The notes: generated from the letters alone by a model not told the origin. A stretch of DNA of 64,000 nucleotides from Streptomyces humi (GCF_001005085.2 NZ_LBMU02000085.1:1-64000); one strand, 5' to 3'. Counted from the first letter of the stretch, positions 37,858 to 46,572 are shown. Translations and numbers: made by a program.

Positions 37858-38454
37858 TCAGGCGGGCGTTCGGGCGGGTGTGATGAGCAGGGGTGCCGGA
37901 GTGACCCGGTGGGTGAGGACCGGGAGCAGTTCGGCGACCAGGTGCGGCCGGTGCGCCGCGATGCCGGGCGGAGCGGGCGCCAGCGGGACGAGCAGGTCGG
38001 TGGCGGCCGGGTGCCCCTCGGCACCGTCCGCCGTGCGGTCCCCGTGCAGCCACAGGGTGAGCATGTAGAGGCCCGGCACGGACAGCAGGCGCGGCTGGTA
38101 CGTCTGCGGCAGGGCCTCGGCCTGGTGCAGGGCCCGCTCGGTGGACGTGATGTAGGGCCCCTCGAAGAAGTGCGAGAAGGCCCAGCCGTCCGGGGTGAGC
38201 ATCGTGTCGGCCGCGGCCACCGCCCGGTCGCCGCAGCGGATCAGGAAGCGCCAGCCGGCCAGCCGGGTGGCGGACACGCCCTCCGGGGTGATCCGGTCCA
38301 GGACGTGCACGGGCAGCGGGAGTTCGGGGACCGCGGGGCCCTGCGCGGTGCGCAGGGAAGGGGTACGGGCCTCGCTGACCGCGGTCGGGGAACCGAGGGC
38401 CGTGAGGACGGAACGCAGTGCGGGCGCGGGGGCAGGAGGGACTTGCAGCGGCAT
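37858..38454 (-). CDS. Hypothetical protein, unknown function
   Basis: A 198-aa protein I do not recognise. It has a Pro/Ala-rich start, a central conserved-looking part (LDRITPEGVSATRLAGWRFL and FSHFFEGPYITSTERALHQA) and no signal peptide or membrane helix. The phrase LIRCGDRAVAAADTM suggests a small alpha/beta domain. ATG 38454 with GAGAGG upstream. It ends at a 26-bp hairpin and is divergent from the GCS2-like gene with a 553-bp gap, so the two may share control. Confidence 0.7.
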   Translation of the reverse strand: MPLQVPPAPAPALRSVLTALGSPTAVSEARTPSLRTAQGPAVPELPLPVHVLDRITPEGVSATRLAGWRFLIRCGDRAVAAADTMLTPDGWAFSHFFEGPYITSTERALHQAEALPQTYQPRLLSVPGLYMLTLWLHGDRTADGAEGHPAATDLLVPLAPAPPGIAAHRPHLVAELLPVLTHRVTPAPLLITPARTPA

Positions 38455-39007
38455 GGTGGGTCGCCTCTCATTCGACAGGCGCGGTGGCGCGAGGGCGGGG
38501 GCGGACGGCGCTGTCAGCTCACAGGGGGTCAGAGAGGCGGCGGCCCGGTTCGGTGAAGAGAGGTGCGGACGGTGTCCGCACGCACCGGACGGCAGGAACC
38601 AGGACCGTGGGCGCCGGCCTTCTGCCTTGTTCCGCGGAGTTTATACGACACGTGTTCAGGTGGTGTTTCACCGAGCCGTTTCACAGAGCAGAACAAGGCG
38701 CAATTCGGCCGCTGATTCGTGGGGAATCCTCCCGGTTTCCCGCCCGGCGGTACCCTGCTGACCTCGAAATACGAGGCTCTCGCGGTCGGCCGAATGTCGT
38801 CGGCGTTTTTCACGAGGAGTACGGGGAACCCGCAGTTGCACAGTGCTTCATGCCCCGTGAATGTGCCGCAGGACACATTCCAACAGAGTAGCGGGTGTCC
38901 GTCCTGCGCGCGACGTTATCGATCGTCCCGGCTGGGCATCATCCCACCTGGACCCGGGACACCGGCGGCCGGAACCTCGGTCCGCCCATTCGAGGAGGGA
39001 CACTTCG
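38455..39007. other. Long AT-richer divergent intergenic region
   Basis: This 553-bp gap between a hypothetical gene and the GCS2-like gene is visibly less GC-rich than neighbours. It holds TATACG-like -10 candidates (~38641) and a GAGGAGGGA ribosome site (38992-39000) for the gene at 39008. I see no reliable ORF or recognised RNA, but the length suggests complex regulation or a small RNA. Confidence 0.45.
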
Positions 39008-40528
39008 ATGGGGGAGAAGGTCGTGGCGGGCCGGTTCGACCTGTCCGATCGCCAGCGCTACCGCGAAAAGCTCCGCGACTGTCTGTCGGGGCTGGAGCGG
39101 CTGCTGGTGGAGAAGCGGTTCGACCGCCCCAAGAACCTCATGGGTGTCGAGATCGAATTGAATCTCGCCGGCGCGGACGGTATGCCGAGAATGCTGAACG
39201 GGCAGGTGCTCGAACGTATCGCGAGCCGTGATTTCCAAACAGAACTCGCCATGTTCAACCTGGAAGTCAACATAGCTCCACACCGGCTCGGCGGCCGGGT
39301 ATTCGACCGGCTCGCGGAGGAACTGAGGACTTCGCTGGCGTACGCCGACCGCAAGGCCGGCGAGGTGGACGCCGGCATCGTGATGATCGGCATCCTGCCG
39401 ACGCTGGAGCGGGACGACCTGGTCTCCGCGAACCTCTCCGAGGTCGACCGCTACACCCTGCTCAACGACCAGATCGTGGCCGCCCGCGGCGAGGACTTCC
39501 GGCTCGACATCGAGGGCGTCGAGCATCTCGTCTGCACGTCCAAGTCGATCGTCCCGGAGGCCGCCTGCACCTCCGTCCAACTGCACCTCCAGGTCACCCC
39601 GGGCCGCTTCGCGGACGTGTGGAACGCCGCGCAGGCGGCCGTCGCCCCGCAGATCGCCGTGGGCGCCAACTCCCCCTTCCTCTTCGGCCGTGAACTGTGG
39701 CGGGAGTCCCGGCCCCCGCTGTTCCTCCAGGCCACCGACACCCGCCCGCCCGAGCTCCAGGCCCAGGGCGTGCGGCCGCGCACCTGGTTCGGCGAACGCT
39801 GGATCAGCTCCGCGTACGAACTGTTCGAGGAGAACCTGCGCTTCTTCCCGGCGCTCCTGCCGATCTGCGACGAGGAGGACCCGCTGGCCGTGCTCGACGC
39901 GGGCGGCGTGCCGAAGCTGGCCGAACTCGTCCTGCACAACGGCACGGTGTACCGCTGGAACCGGCCCGTCTACGGCATCGCCGACGGCGTCCCGCACCTG
40001 CGTGTGGAGAACCGGGTGCTGCCGGCCGGGCCCACCATCACCGACGTCATCGCCAACGCGGCCTTCTACTACGGCCTGGTCCGGGCCCTCGCCGAGGAGT
40101 CCCGGCCGGTGTGGACACGGATGCCGTTCGCCGTGGCCGAGGCGAACTTCGACGCGGCCTGCCGGGACGGGATCGACGCGCGGCTCGTCTGGCCGAGGCG
40201 GGCGCGGTACGGCGGCGGCACGGCCGAGGTGGACGCGGTCACCCTGGTCCGCGAGGAACTGCTGCCGCTGGCGGAGGCGGGGCTGGACGCGTGGGGCGTG
40301 GAACCCGCCGACCGGGACTTCTACCTGGGTGTGATCGACGAGCGGTGCCGGCGGCGGGTGAACGGGGCGTCCTGGCAGGCGGCCACCTTCCACCGGGCGC
40401 TGGAGCAGGGGCTGCCGAGGGACGTGGCGCTGGCCGGGATGACACGGCGCTACGCGGAACTGATGAACGCGGGAGAGCCCGTGCACACCTGGCCGGTGGG
40501 GTTATTGGAGCCGGTGCTGCTGGGGTGA
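39008..40528 (+). CDS. GCS2-like glutamate-cysteine-ligase-family protein (carboxylate-amine ligase)
   Basis: A 506-aa protein of the glutamate-cysteine ligase 2 superfamily: N-terminal MGVEIELNLAGADGMPRM, then FQTELAMFNLEVNIAPHRLG and the metal/ATP-site-like QLHLQVTPGRFADVWNAAQA. The family forms ATP-dependent gamma-glutamyl or other amide bonds. Actinomycetes use mycothiol rather than glutathione, so a true glutathione role is unlikely; an EgtA-type or unknown substrate is possible. ATG 39008 has a strong GAGGAGGGA site. It stands alone, without ergothioneine genes beside it. Confidence 0.78.
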   Translation: MGEKVVAGRFDLSDRQRYREKLRDCLSGLERLLVEKRFDRPKNLMGVEIELNLAGADGMPRMLNGQVLERIASRDFQTELAMFNLEVNIAPHRLGGRVFDRLAEELRTSLAYADRKAGEVDAGIVMIGILPTLERDDLVSANLSEVDRYTLLNDQIVAARGEDFRLDIEGVEHLVCTSKSIVPEAACTSVQLHLQVTPGRFADVWNAAQAAVAPQIAVGANSPFLFGRELWRESRPPLFLQATDTRPPELQAQGVRPRTWFGERWISSAYELFEENLRFFPALLPICDEEDPLAVLDAGGVPKLAELVLHNGTVYRWNRPVYGIADGVPHLRVENRVLPAGPTITDVIANAAFYYGLVRALAEESRPVWTRMPFAVAEANFDAACRDGIDARLVWPRRARYGGGTAEVDAVTLVREELLPLAEAGLDAWGVEPADRDFYLGVIDERCRRRVNGASWQAATFHRALEQGLPRDVALAGMTRRYAELMNAGEPVHTWPVGLLEPVLLG

Positions 40529-40743
40529 GCGGTGTGGGTGTGAGGGCGTGAGCGCCGTGGGCGGTGCGGCGGACGGCGGGGCGCGGCCCGGTGGAGGCCT
40601 GTCGCGCAGCTCGCCGCGCTCCTGACGGGACGCCGTGGTCGGCCCTCCTTCACCAGGGGGCCGCCCGTGCCTCCCCGGTCCCGATCGGGCAAGCTGTGAC
40701 GACCCACGGCGTGGGGTTTGCCCGACCGGAGTCAGGAGCGCAG

Positions 40744-41517
40744 GTGGAGTACCCGCTGGAACAGCCCTCGCAGCGGATGTTCAGGGACGAGACGCTACTG
40801 GTTCTGGGACTGTCGCTCGGGGCGAGCGGAGTGTCGGCGCTGATCAGCTTCGTCGGGTCGGTCACCAGACCGGGCGGCCTCAAGGACCAGGCGGCGACCC
40901 TCAACGCGTCCGCCGCGCCGGGCCGGCCCTGGCTGGACCTCGCCTGGCAGCTGTTCGGCATCGCCAGCGCGCTGGTTCCCGTCCTGCTGGTGGCCCACCT
41001 GCTGCTCCGTGAGGGCGCGAGCCTGCGCACGCTCGGCTTCGACCGCACCCGCCCCTGGCCCGACCTCGGACGCGGAGCAGGGATCGCGGCGGTGATCGGC
41101 AGCACCGGGATCGCCTTCTACCTGGCCGCGCGCGGACTCGGCTTCAACCTCACGGTGGTGCCGGAGGCGCTGCCCGACGTGTGGTGGAAGTACCCCGTGC
41201 TGATCCTCTCCGCGATGCAGAACGCGATCCTGGAAGAGGTCATCGTCGTCGGCTATCTGCTGCGCCGCCTGGACCAGCTGGGGTGGAGCGCGGGCACGGC
41301 GCTGGTGGCCAGCGCCGTGCTGCGTGGCTCGTACCACCTCTACCAGGGGATCGGCGGCTTCGTCGGCAACATGGTGATGGGCGTCGTCTTCGTCTACCTG
41401 TACCGGCGGTGGGGCCGGGTCGGTCCCCTGGTGGTGGCGCACTCGCTGCTCGACATCGGCGCGTTCGTCGGTTACGCGCTGCTCGCCGGCAAGGTGGGCT
41501 GGCTGCCTACGGCGTGA
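40744..41517 (+). CDS. CPBP-family intramembrane protease (Abi/CaaX-like)
   Basis: A 257-aa membrane protein with ~6-7 helices. Motif 1 is ILEEVIVVGYLLRRLDQLG (EE...R), motif 2 is GSYHLYQGIGGF and motif 3 is PLVVAHSLLDIGAFVG with the metal-binding His/Asp residues. CPBP proteins are glutamic-type intramembrane proteases related to CAAX prenyl proteases; roles include bacteriocin immunity, but the substrate here is unknown. GTG 40744 follows AGGAGCG. Its 3' end overlaps that of the phzF-like gene by 11 bp, tail to tail. Confidence 0.85.
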   Translation: MEYPLEQPSQRMFRDETLLVLGLSLGASGVSALISFVGSVTRPGGLKDQAATLNASAAPGRPWLDLAWQLFGIASALVPVLLVAHLLLREGASLRTLGFDRTRPWPDLGRGAGIAAVIGSTGIAFYLAARGLGFNLTVVPEALPDVWWKYPVLILSAMQNAILEEVIVVGYLLRRLDQLGWSAGTALVASAVLRGSYHLYQGIGGFVGNMVMGVVFVYLYRRWGRVGPLVVAHSLLDIGAFVGYALLAGKVGWLPTA

Positions 41518-42319
41518 ACAGCTCGCCGTCGACGACGGTGACCGCGTGCCCGGTCAGCAGCACGCGGTCACCGCGCAGGCCGGTGCGGACCAGCCCGGTA
41601 CGGCGGGAGGCCTGCAACCCTGTCAGGTCGTCGGCGCCGAGCCGGCCGGACCAGTGCGGTGCCAGCGCCGTGTGCGCGCTTCCCGTCACCGGGTCCTCGT
41701 CGATGCCGACGTTCGGGAAGAAGCAGCGGGAAACGTAGTCGTAGCCCCTGGCCGGGTCCTCGGCCCGCGCGGTGGCGATGATCCCGCGCTCGGAGTAGGC
41801 GCCGAGGGCGCGGTGATCGGGGGAGAGGCCCAGCACCGTCTTCTCGTCGGCGAGTTCCACGAGGAGGTCGCCGACGTTCGGGCCGGTGTCGAACACGGCG
41901 ACGGGCTCGGCGCCGAGCGCCTCGGCGACCCCGTCGGGCGCGTCGAGGCGGGTGAGCGGGGCGGTCGGGAAGTCGAGAGTGATCGTCCCGTCGGTGCCGG
42001 GCGTCGCGATCAGCACGCCGCTGCGGGTGGCGAACCGTAGGGGGCCCGGGTGCGCCCCGGTCGTCCCCAGCACATGGGCGGTGGCGAGCGTGGCGTGCCC
42101 GCACATCGCGACCTCCGTGACCGGGGTGAACCAGCGCAGCGCCCAGTCCGCGTCCCCGCCTTCGGGCAGCGGGTGCGCGAAGGCGGTCTCGGCGTGGTTC
42201 ACCTCCATGGCGACGTTCTGCATCCAGTCGTCCTCGGGAAAGGCGTCGAGCAACACGACACCGGCCGGGTTCCCGGCGAAGGCCCGCTCGGCGAAGGCGT
42301 CCACGATTCGAATCCGCAT
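41507..42319 (-). CDS. PhzF-family isomerase/epimerase-like protein
   Basis: A 270-aa protein with the PhzF twin-domain fold. It starts MRIRIVDAFAERAFAGNPAG, and Glu44 in EVNHAETAF matches the catalytic Glu of PhzF; the second half has GSAHTALAPHWSGRLG. No phenazine genes are nearby, so the substrate is unknown (related enzymes act as amino-acid isomerases). A TAGCGT -10 (minus strand 42332-42327) lies 7 bp before the ATG, so the mRNA is probably leaderless. Confidence 0.87.
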   Translation of the reverse strand: MRIRIVDAFAERAFAGNPAGVVLLDAFPEDDWMQNVAMEVNHAETAFAHPLPEGGDADWALRWFTPVTEVAMCGHATLATAHVLGTTGAHPGPLRFATRSGVLIATPGTDGTITLDFPTAPLTRLDAPDGVAEALGAEPVAVFDTGPNVGDLLVELADEKTVLGLSPDHRALGAYSERGIIATARAEDPARGYDYVSRCFFPNVGIDEDPVTGSAHTALAPHWSGRLGADDLTGLQASRRTGLVRTGLRGDRVLLTGHAVTVVDGELFTP

Positions 42320-42414
42320 ACCCCGGACGCTAGGCCCCCCGCCCCCCGCCCACTAAGGCCAATCCAGGACCCCTGGCCCGATTTCCACCAGAGAGACGCC
42401 CGAAACACCCCCAA

Positions 42415-42544
42415 GGCGCCCGACAGGGGCGCGGGGAACTGCGCGAGAACACACGACGGCGCCGCACCGCCCCCCGACCGCCGCGCACGACGGCGCCCGA
42501 CAGGGGCGCGGGGAACTGCGCGAAAACCACGACGGCGCCGCACC
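42415..42544. repeat. Two copies of a ~54-bp Streptomyces intergenic repeat
   Basis: Copy 1 (42415-42468) and copy 2 (42492-42544) share GGCGCCCGACAGGGGCGCGG, then GGAACTGCGCGA, an ACACACGACGG-type tail and GCGCCGCACC, with a few differences. I recall this GGGGCGCGGGGAACTGCGCG core as common between genes across Streptomyces genomes. It probably represents a REP-like element. Confidence 0.8.
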
Positions 42545-42628
42545 CGGCCCGCCACCCGTCGCCCCCGCCCGCCGGCCCAGGCTCCCGCTCCGGCTCCCGC
42601 TCCGGCAGTCAACCCGATGGCGACGAAA

Positions 42629-42657
42629 AGGGGCCGACCCTTGGCGAGTCGGCCCCT
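42629..42657 (-). terminator. argG terminator
   Basis: A perfect 10-bp stem (AGGGGCCGAC with GTCGGCCCCT) with a 9-base loop lies 13 bp after the argG stop. On the minus strand it is followed by a short T run. Confidence 0.85.
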
Positions 42658-42670
42658 CTGAGCGTGTCGC

Positions 42671-44119
42671 TCAGTCCGTGCCCAGTTCCATCGCGGCCCG
42701 GTCCAGCAGTTCGTCGGCGTCCGGCGCGGCCTCGCCGCGGGACGCGATCGCCTCGGCGCCCCCCTCCGGCATGCTGCCGATGAGCCCGGTCGCCGCCGCC
42801 TGCGCCGCCCCGATCGCCGGGTTCGCGGAGCCGATCAGACCCAGCCCCGCGTACTGCTCCAGCTTCGCGCGGGAGTCGGCGATGTCGAGGTTGCGCATCG
42901 TCAGCTGGCCGATCCGGTCCACCGGACCGAACGCGGCGTCCTCGGTGCGCTCCATCGACAGCTTGTCGGGGTGGTAACTGAAGGCGGGCCCGGTCGTGTC
43001 GAGGATCGAGTAGTCCTCGCCGCGCCGCAGCCGCAGCGTCACCTCACCGGTGACCGCCGCGCCGACCCACCGCTGAAGCGACTCCCGGATCATCAGCGCC
43101 TGCGGGTCCAGCCACCGGCCCTCGTACATGAGGCGGCCGAGCCGCCGGCCCTCGTTGTGGTACTGCGCGACCGTGTCCTCGTTGTGGATCGCGTTGACCA
43201 GCCGCTCGTAGGCCGCGTGCAGCAGCGCCATGCCCGGCGCCTCGTAGATCCCGCGGCTCTTCGCCTCGATGATCCGGTTCTCGATCTGGTCCGACATGCC
43301 GAGCCCGTGCCGGCCGCCGATCGCGTTGGCCTCCATGACCAGCTCGACGGCGGTCCCGAACTCCTTGCCGTTGACCGTCACCGGCCGGCCCTGGTCGAAG
43401 CCGATGGTCACGTCCTCGGGCAGGATCTCGACCTCGGGGTCCCAGAACCGCACGCCCATGATCGGGTCGACGGTCTCGATGCCGTTGTCCAGGTGCTCGA
43501 GCGTCTTCGCCTCGTGCGTGGCGCCCCAGATGTTGGCGTCCGTGGAGTACGCCTTCTCCGTGCTGTCCCGGTACGGCAGCCCGTGCGCGACCAGCCACTC
43601 GGACATCTCCTTGCGGCCGCCGAGCTCGGTCACGAAGTCCGCGTCCAGCCACGGCTTGTAGATCCGCAGGTGCGGGTTGGCGAGCAGCCCGTAGCGGTAG
43701 AACCGCTCGATGTCGTTGCCCTTGAAGGTCGAGCCGTCGCCCCAGATCTGGACGTCGTCCTCCAGCATCGCCCGCACCAGCAGCGTGCCGGTGACCGCCC
43801 GGCCCAGCGGGGTGGTGTTGAAGTACGACCGCCCGCCCGAGCGGATGTGGAACGCGCCGCAGGTCAGCGCGGCCAGGCCCTCCTCGACCAGCGCGGCTCG
43901 GCAGTCGACCAGACGCGCGATCTCGGCGCCGTAGGTGTGCGCACGCCCCGGCACCGACGCGATGTCGGGCTCGTCGTACTGGCCGATGTCGGCGGTGTAG
44001 GTGCACGGGACGGCGCCCTTGTCGCGCATCCACGCGACCGCGACCGAGGTGTCGAGCCCGCCGGAGAAGGCGATGCCGACGCGCTCGCCGGCGGGAAGGG
44101 AGGTGAGGACCTTGGACAT
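42671..44119 (-). CDS. argG: Argininosuccinate synthase (long form)
   Basis: A 482-aa enzyme that joins citrulline and aspartate with ATP, the penultimate step of arginine synthesis. The pyrophosphatase-type ATP motif AFSGGLDTSVAVAWM is near the N-terminus; the rest matches the long ArgG type (e.g. IWGDGSTFKGNDIERFYRYG, STDANIWGATHEAKTLEHLD), resembling the second S. coelicolor argG (SCO7036, from memory). The ATG at 44119 is chosen because a TTGCAT-17-CATAAT promoter places the transcription start at the codon; the longer reading from 44134 would start inside the promoter. Confidence 0.96.
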   Translation of the reverse strand: MSKVLTSLPAGERVGIAFSGGLDTSVAVAWMRDKGAVPCTYTADIGQYDEPDIASVPGRAHTYGAEIARLVDCRAALVEEGLAALTCGAFHIRSGGRSYFNTTPLGRAVTGTLLVRAMLEDDVQIWGDGSTFKGNDIERFYRYGLLANPHLRIYKPWLDADFVTELGGRKEMSEWLVAHGLPYRDSTEKAYSTDANIWGATHEAKTLEHLDNGIETVDPIMGVRFWDPEVEILPEDVTIGFDQGRPVTVNGKEFGTAVELVMEANAIGGRHGLGMSDQIENRIIEAKSRGIYEAPGMALLHAAYERLVNAIHNEDTVAQYHNEGRRLGRLMYEGRWLDPQALMIRESLQRWVGAAVTGEVTLRLRRGEDYSILDTTGPAFSYHPDKLSMERTEDAAFGPVDRIGQLTMRNLDIADSRAKLEQYAGLGLIGSANPAIGAAQAAATGLIGSMPEGGAEAIASRGEAAPDADELLDRAAMELGTD

Positions 44120-44125
44120 AGGAAG

Positions 44126-44154
44126 ATTATGCATCAGACCGCATGGTCATGCAA
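44126..44154 (-). promoter_or_regulatory. Leaderless argG promoter with possible ArgR box
   Basis: On the minus strand TTGCAT (44154-44149) and CATAAT (44131-44126) have 17-bp spacing, and the ATG is 6 bp after the -10. The TGCATGACCATGC and TGATGCATAA sequences resemble ARG-box halves, so ArgR repression is likely. The ArgR call is inferred. Confidence 0.75.
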
Positions 44155-44210
44155 CGTCCCTGCTGAATCCGCCCCCGGCGGTCGGAAGGGGGTTGTCAGG
44201 CGAACAGTTC

Positions 44211-44241
44211 CGATATATCGTTGAGGTATCGCGAACGATAC
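44211..44241 (+). promoter_or_regulatory. Palindromic sites upstream of the padR gene
   Basis: CGATATATCG (44211-44220) is a perfect palindrome, and GTATCG-CGAA-CGATAC (44226-44241) is a perfect interrupted one. They lie 33-63 bp before the PadR start and probably serve autoregulation. Confidence 0.6.
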
Positions 44242-44273
44242 GCGACAGATCAACGATGGATGGAGTGATTGCC

Positions 44274-44912
44274 ATGCGTTCCCACGGATTCGAGCGTGGA
44301 CATGGACAGGACGGCCCCCGCCCGAAGGGTGGCCGTGGTGGTTTCGGCGGACGTGACGGTCGCCGTGCGGCGTTCGGGCCCTTCGGTCCGGGTGGCCCTG
44401 GCTTCGGTCCCGGTGGGCCCGGTTTCGGACCGGGGCACTGGGGGCCGCGAGGACGTGGCGGCCCCAGGGGGAGGGCGCGGCGCGGTGACGTACGGGCCTC
44501 GATCCTGGCCCTGCTGAAGGACCGCCCGATGCACGGATACGAGATGATCCAGGAGATCGCCGAGCGCAGCGGCGGCGCGTGGAAGCCCAGCCCCGGCTCG
44601 GTCTACCCCACCCTGCAACTGCTGGAGGACGAGGGTCTGATCGCCAGTGAGAGCGAGGGCGGCAAGAAGCTGTTCTCCCTCACCGACAGCGGCCGCACCG
44701 CCGCCGACGAGGGTCCGGACGCCCCCTGGGAGGAGGCTTCCCGCGGAGTCGACTTCGAGGCGCTCGGCGAGATCCGCCAGGCCGGCTTCGGCCTGATGGA
44801 GGCCTTCGGGCAGGTCTGGAAGACCGGCACCAAGGAACAGCGCGAGAAGGCGCTGGCCGTCATCAACGAGACCCGCAAGAAGCTGTACCTCATCCTCGCC
44901 GACGAGGACTGA
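44274..44912 (+). CDS. PadR-family transcriptional regulator
   Basis: A ~212-aa regulator. Residues ~1-75 are low-complexity Gly/Pro/Phe/Arg (repeats of FGPGGPG). Then comes a PadR winged helix (ASILALLKDRPMHGYEMIQE, KPSPGSVYPTLQLLEDEGLI) and a C-terminal Vir-like helical part. ATG 44274 has GGAG at 8 bp spacing; ATG 44256 is an alternative. Palindromes upstream suggest autoregulation. No obvious target gene is adjacent. Confidence 0.88.
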   Translation: MRSHGFERGHGQDGPRPKGGRGGFGGRDGRRAAFGPFGPGGPGFGPGGPGFGPGHWGPRGRGGPRGRARRGDVRASILALLKDRPMHGYEMIQEIAERSGGAWKPSPGSVYPTLQLLEDEGLIASESEGGKKLFSLTDSGRTAADEGPDAPWEEASRGVDFEALGEIRQAGFGLMEAFGQVWKTGTKEQREKALAVINETRKKLYLILADED

Positions 44913-45009
44913 CCGACGAGGACCGGTCGGGGAGGGCCGGTCGGCGACGACTGGCCGACAAGGGCTGGCCGACGGCGACTCGTCGGCGACGACCGATCGA
45001 CGGCGTACC

Positions 45010-45041
45010 GGGCGCCCCGCGGACCGTTCCGCGGGGCGCCC
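45010..45041. terminator. Bidirectional hairpin between padR and the SRPBCC gene
   Basis: A perfect 14-bp GC-rich stem (45010-45023 with 45028-45041) with loop CCGT separates the convergent genes. Confidence 0.88.
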
Positions 45042-45072
45042 TCGCGGGTGCGGCAGGGGCGTGCGGCCGGGC

Positions 45073-45501
45073 TCAGGCCACCAGGCCGCCCAGCTTGCGC
45101 AGCGACTCGTTCAGCGCCGCCGTCGCCGAGTCCTTGAGCTTGCCCGCCATCAGCGACACGGCGGCGCCCGTGAACTCGCCGTCGATCCGCACCCCCGTGG
45201 CGTCCCCGTCCGGCGTCAGCGTGTACCGCGTCGCGACGGTCACCGCCATCGGCCCCTTGCCGCGGATCGCCAGCACCCGGGCCGGCTCCAGCTCCTCGAT
45301 GGTCCACTCGACCTCCGCCGGGAAGCCCATCAGCTTCATGTTCTCCTGGAAGGTCCCGCCCACCGCCAGGGTCTCCGGACCGCCCTTCGGGAAGTTGGTG
45401 TGGGTCGCGTTCCACTCCCCGTACGCCGGCCAGTCGGTGAGCTGCGCCCACACCTTCTCGGCCGGTGCCTGGATGCGTGCCTCCGCGCTGACTTCGGCCA
45501 T
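45073..45501 (-). CDS. SRPBCC-family (START-like) protein
   Basis: A 142-aa helix-grip protein of the polyketide-cyclase/CoxG-like group: MAEVSAEARIQAPAEKVWAQ, then LTDWPAYGEWNATHTNF and a final amphipathic helix. Such proteins bind hydrophobic ligands; no specific substrate can be read. ATG 45501. It is convergent with padR across the hairpin at 45010. Confidence 0.85.
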   Translation of the reverse strand: MAEVSAEARIQAPAEKVWAQLTDWPAYGEWNATHTNFPKGGPETLAVGGTFQENMKLMGFPAEVEWTIEELEPARVLAIRGKGPMAVTVATRYTLTPDGDATGVRIDGEFTGAAVSLMAGKLKDSATAALNESLRKLGGLVA

Positions 45502-45579
45502 CGGGCCACCCCTTCGTGTCGGGCTACGGTGTCGCGGAACGTAGCCGCAGGGCCTCGAACATTCAATACTGATGAACCG

Positions 45580-45786
45580 TCAGGAAATGTGCGGACCCGC
45601 CCGCCGTATCTCCGCCGCGTCGAACAGGTCCCACGCGCGCGGGTGCGGGCCCTCGTCGTGACAGTGCCAGGCGTCCCAGAACAGGTCCGCGAGCAGGGCG
45701 TCCGCCGGGGCGTGCACCCGGTACACGTACTGCCTCCCGTCGACCGCCGGCAGGACGACCAGCCAGCAACAGCACCCGCTTTCCAC
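45580..45786 (-). CDS. Small hypothetical protein (68 aa)
   Basis: GTG 45786 to TGA 45580 encodes 68 residues beginning MESGCCCWLVVLPAVDGRQY and containing DALLADLFWDAWHCHDEGPH. Codon third positions are strongly GC, unlike the other frames. The CCCW start and Trp-rich centre look like a real conserved small protein, but I do not know the family. No clear ribosome site is visible; a leaderless start is possible. Confidence 0.6.
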   Translation of the reverse strand: MESGCCCWLVVLPAVDGRQYVYRVHAPADALLADLFWDAWHCHDEGPHPRAWDLFDAAEIRRAGPHIS

Positions 45787-45984
45787 AACGGAGGAGGACG
45801 TACGGCGGGTGCGTGACGGTTGCGTACGGGGCGCACGGCAAGGAGGCGCGCGCCTTTCCGCCGGAACCGGCCTGATCTCATCCGTAAGGAGGAGATCGGC
45901 GGCACCGGGGTCCACTCTGTGTGGGACGCGGAAATGCTCCCCCTCGCGGATGACTCGGCCGCCCTGGGTTGATGGGGTGGGGGT

Positions 45985-46572
45985 GTGCAACCCCGTATTC
46001 CCCGCCAGCCCGCCCAGGACCAGGGTGGTATCCACGCGGACGACGATGCCGGGCTCGGTGCCGAGCTGGCAGCGGTGGTCGCCGGTGCCCGCCGCCGGGC
46101 CGTGCGGGACGGGGACCGCCAGGTCGACACCGCCCATCTGCTGCACTCCCTGATCGAGTACGACCCCGAGGTCCGCGACGTCGTCGGCGACGCCCCGCAA
46201 CTCGCCCGGCTGCTCGGCTACCTCGTGCAGCGCAGCATCGGCTACGGCCTGCGCTGGCAGAGCGGGGTCGAGGACTCCGGCGCGCTGCCGTCCGTCGGGC
46301 CCGGCGAGGTGAGGCGCGACGGGAGGACCGGCGGTGCCTGGTCTCCGGTGGCGGCGGCCGCGGTGGAGTACGCCCGCAGCCGCGCCCGGCGTCGCGGCGG
46401 CACCCGCGCCCAGGGCGTCGACCTCCTCGCGGGGCTGGTCGTCGACCCGGAGTCGCGGGCCGTGCAGGTGCTGGAACGGGCGGGTGTGGCCGCCCGTGGC
46501 CTGGCCGCGCGGATCGACACGGACGACGGGCTGTGGGACCCCGGCATGGAGAGCCGCACGTCCAGCCGTTGA
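45985..46572 (+). CDS. Clp N-terminal-domain protein without ATPase
   Basis: A 195-aa protein with two Clp-N-like repeats: VDTAHLLHSLIEYDPEVRDV (~48-67) and GVDLLAGLVVDPESRAVQVL (~143-162). Clp-N domains recognise substrates or adaptors of ClpA/ClpC chaperones. With no AAA+ domain it may be an adaptor or ClpS/ClpC-like regulator. The GTG at 45985 follows a G-rich run; the exact start is moderately sure. Confidence 0.78.
   Translation: MQPRIPRQPAQDQGGIHADDDAGLGAELAAVVAGARRRAVRDGDRQVDTAHLLHSLIEYDPEVRDVVGDAPQLARLLGYLVQRSIGYGLRWQSGVEDSGALPSVGPGEVRRDGRTGGAWSPVAAAAVEYARSRARRRGGTRAQGVDLLAGLVVDPESRAVQVLERAGVAARGLAARIDTDDGLWDPGMESRTSSR

Noticed and set aside
42320..42670. Insertion-sequence remnant
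   Set aside because: The repeats are short, lack terminal inverted repeats of a transposon and have no transposase relic nearby; REP-like element preferred.
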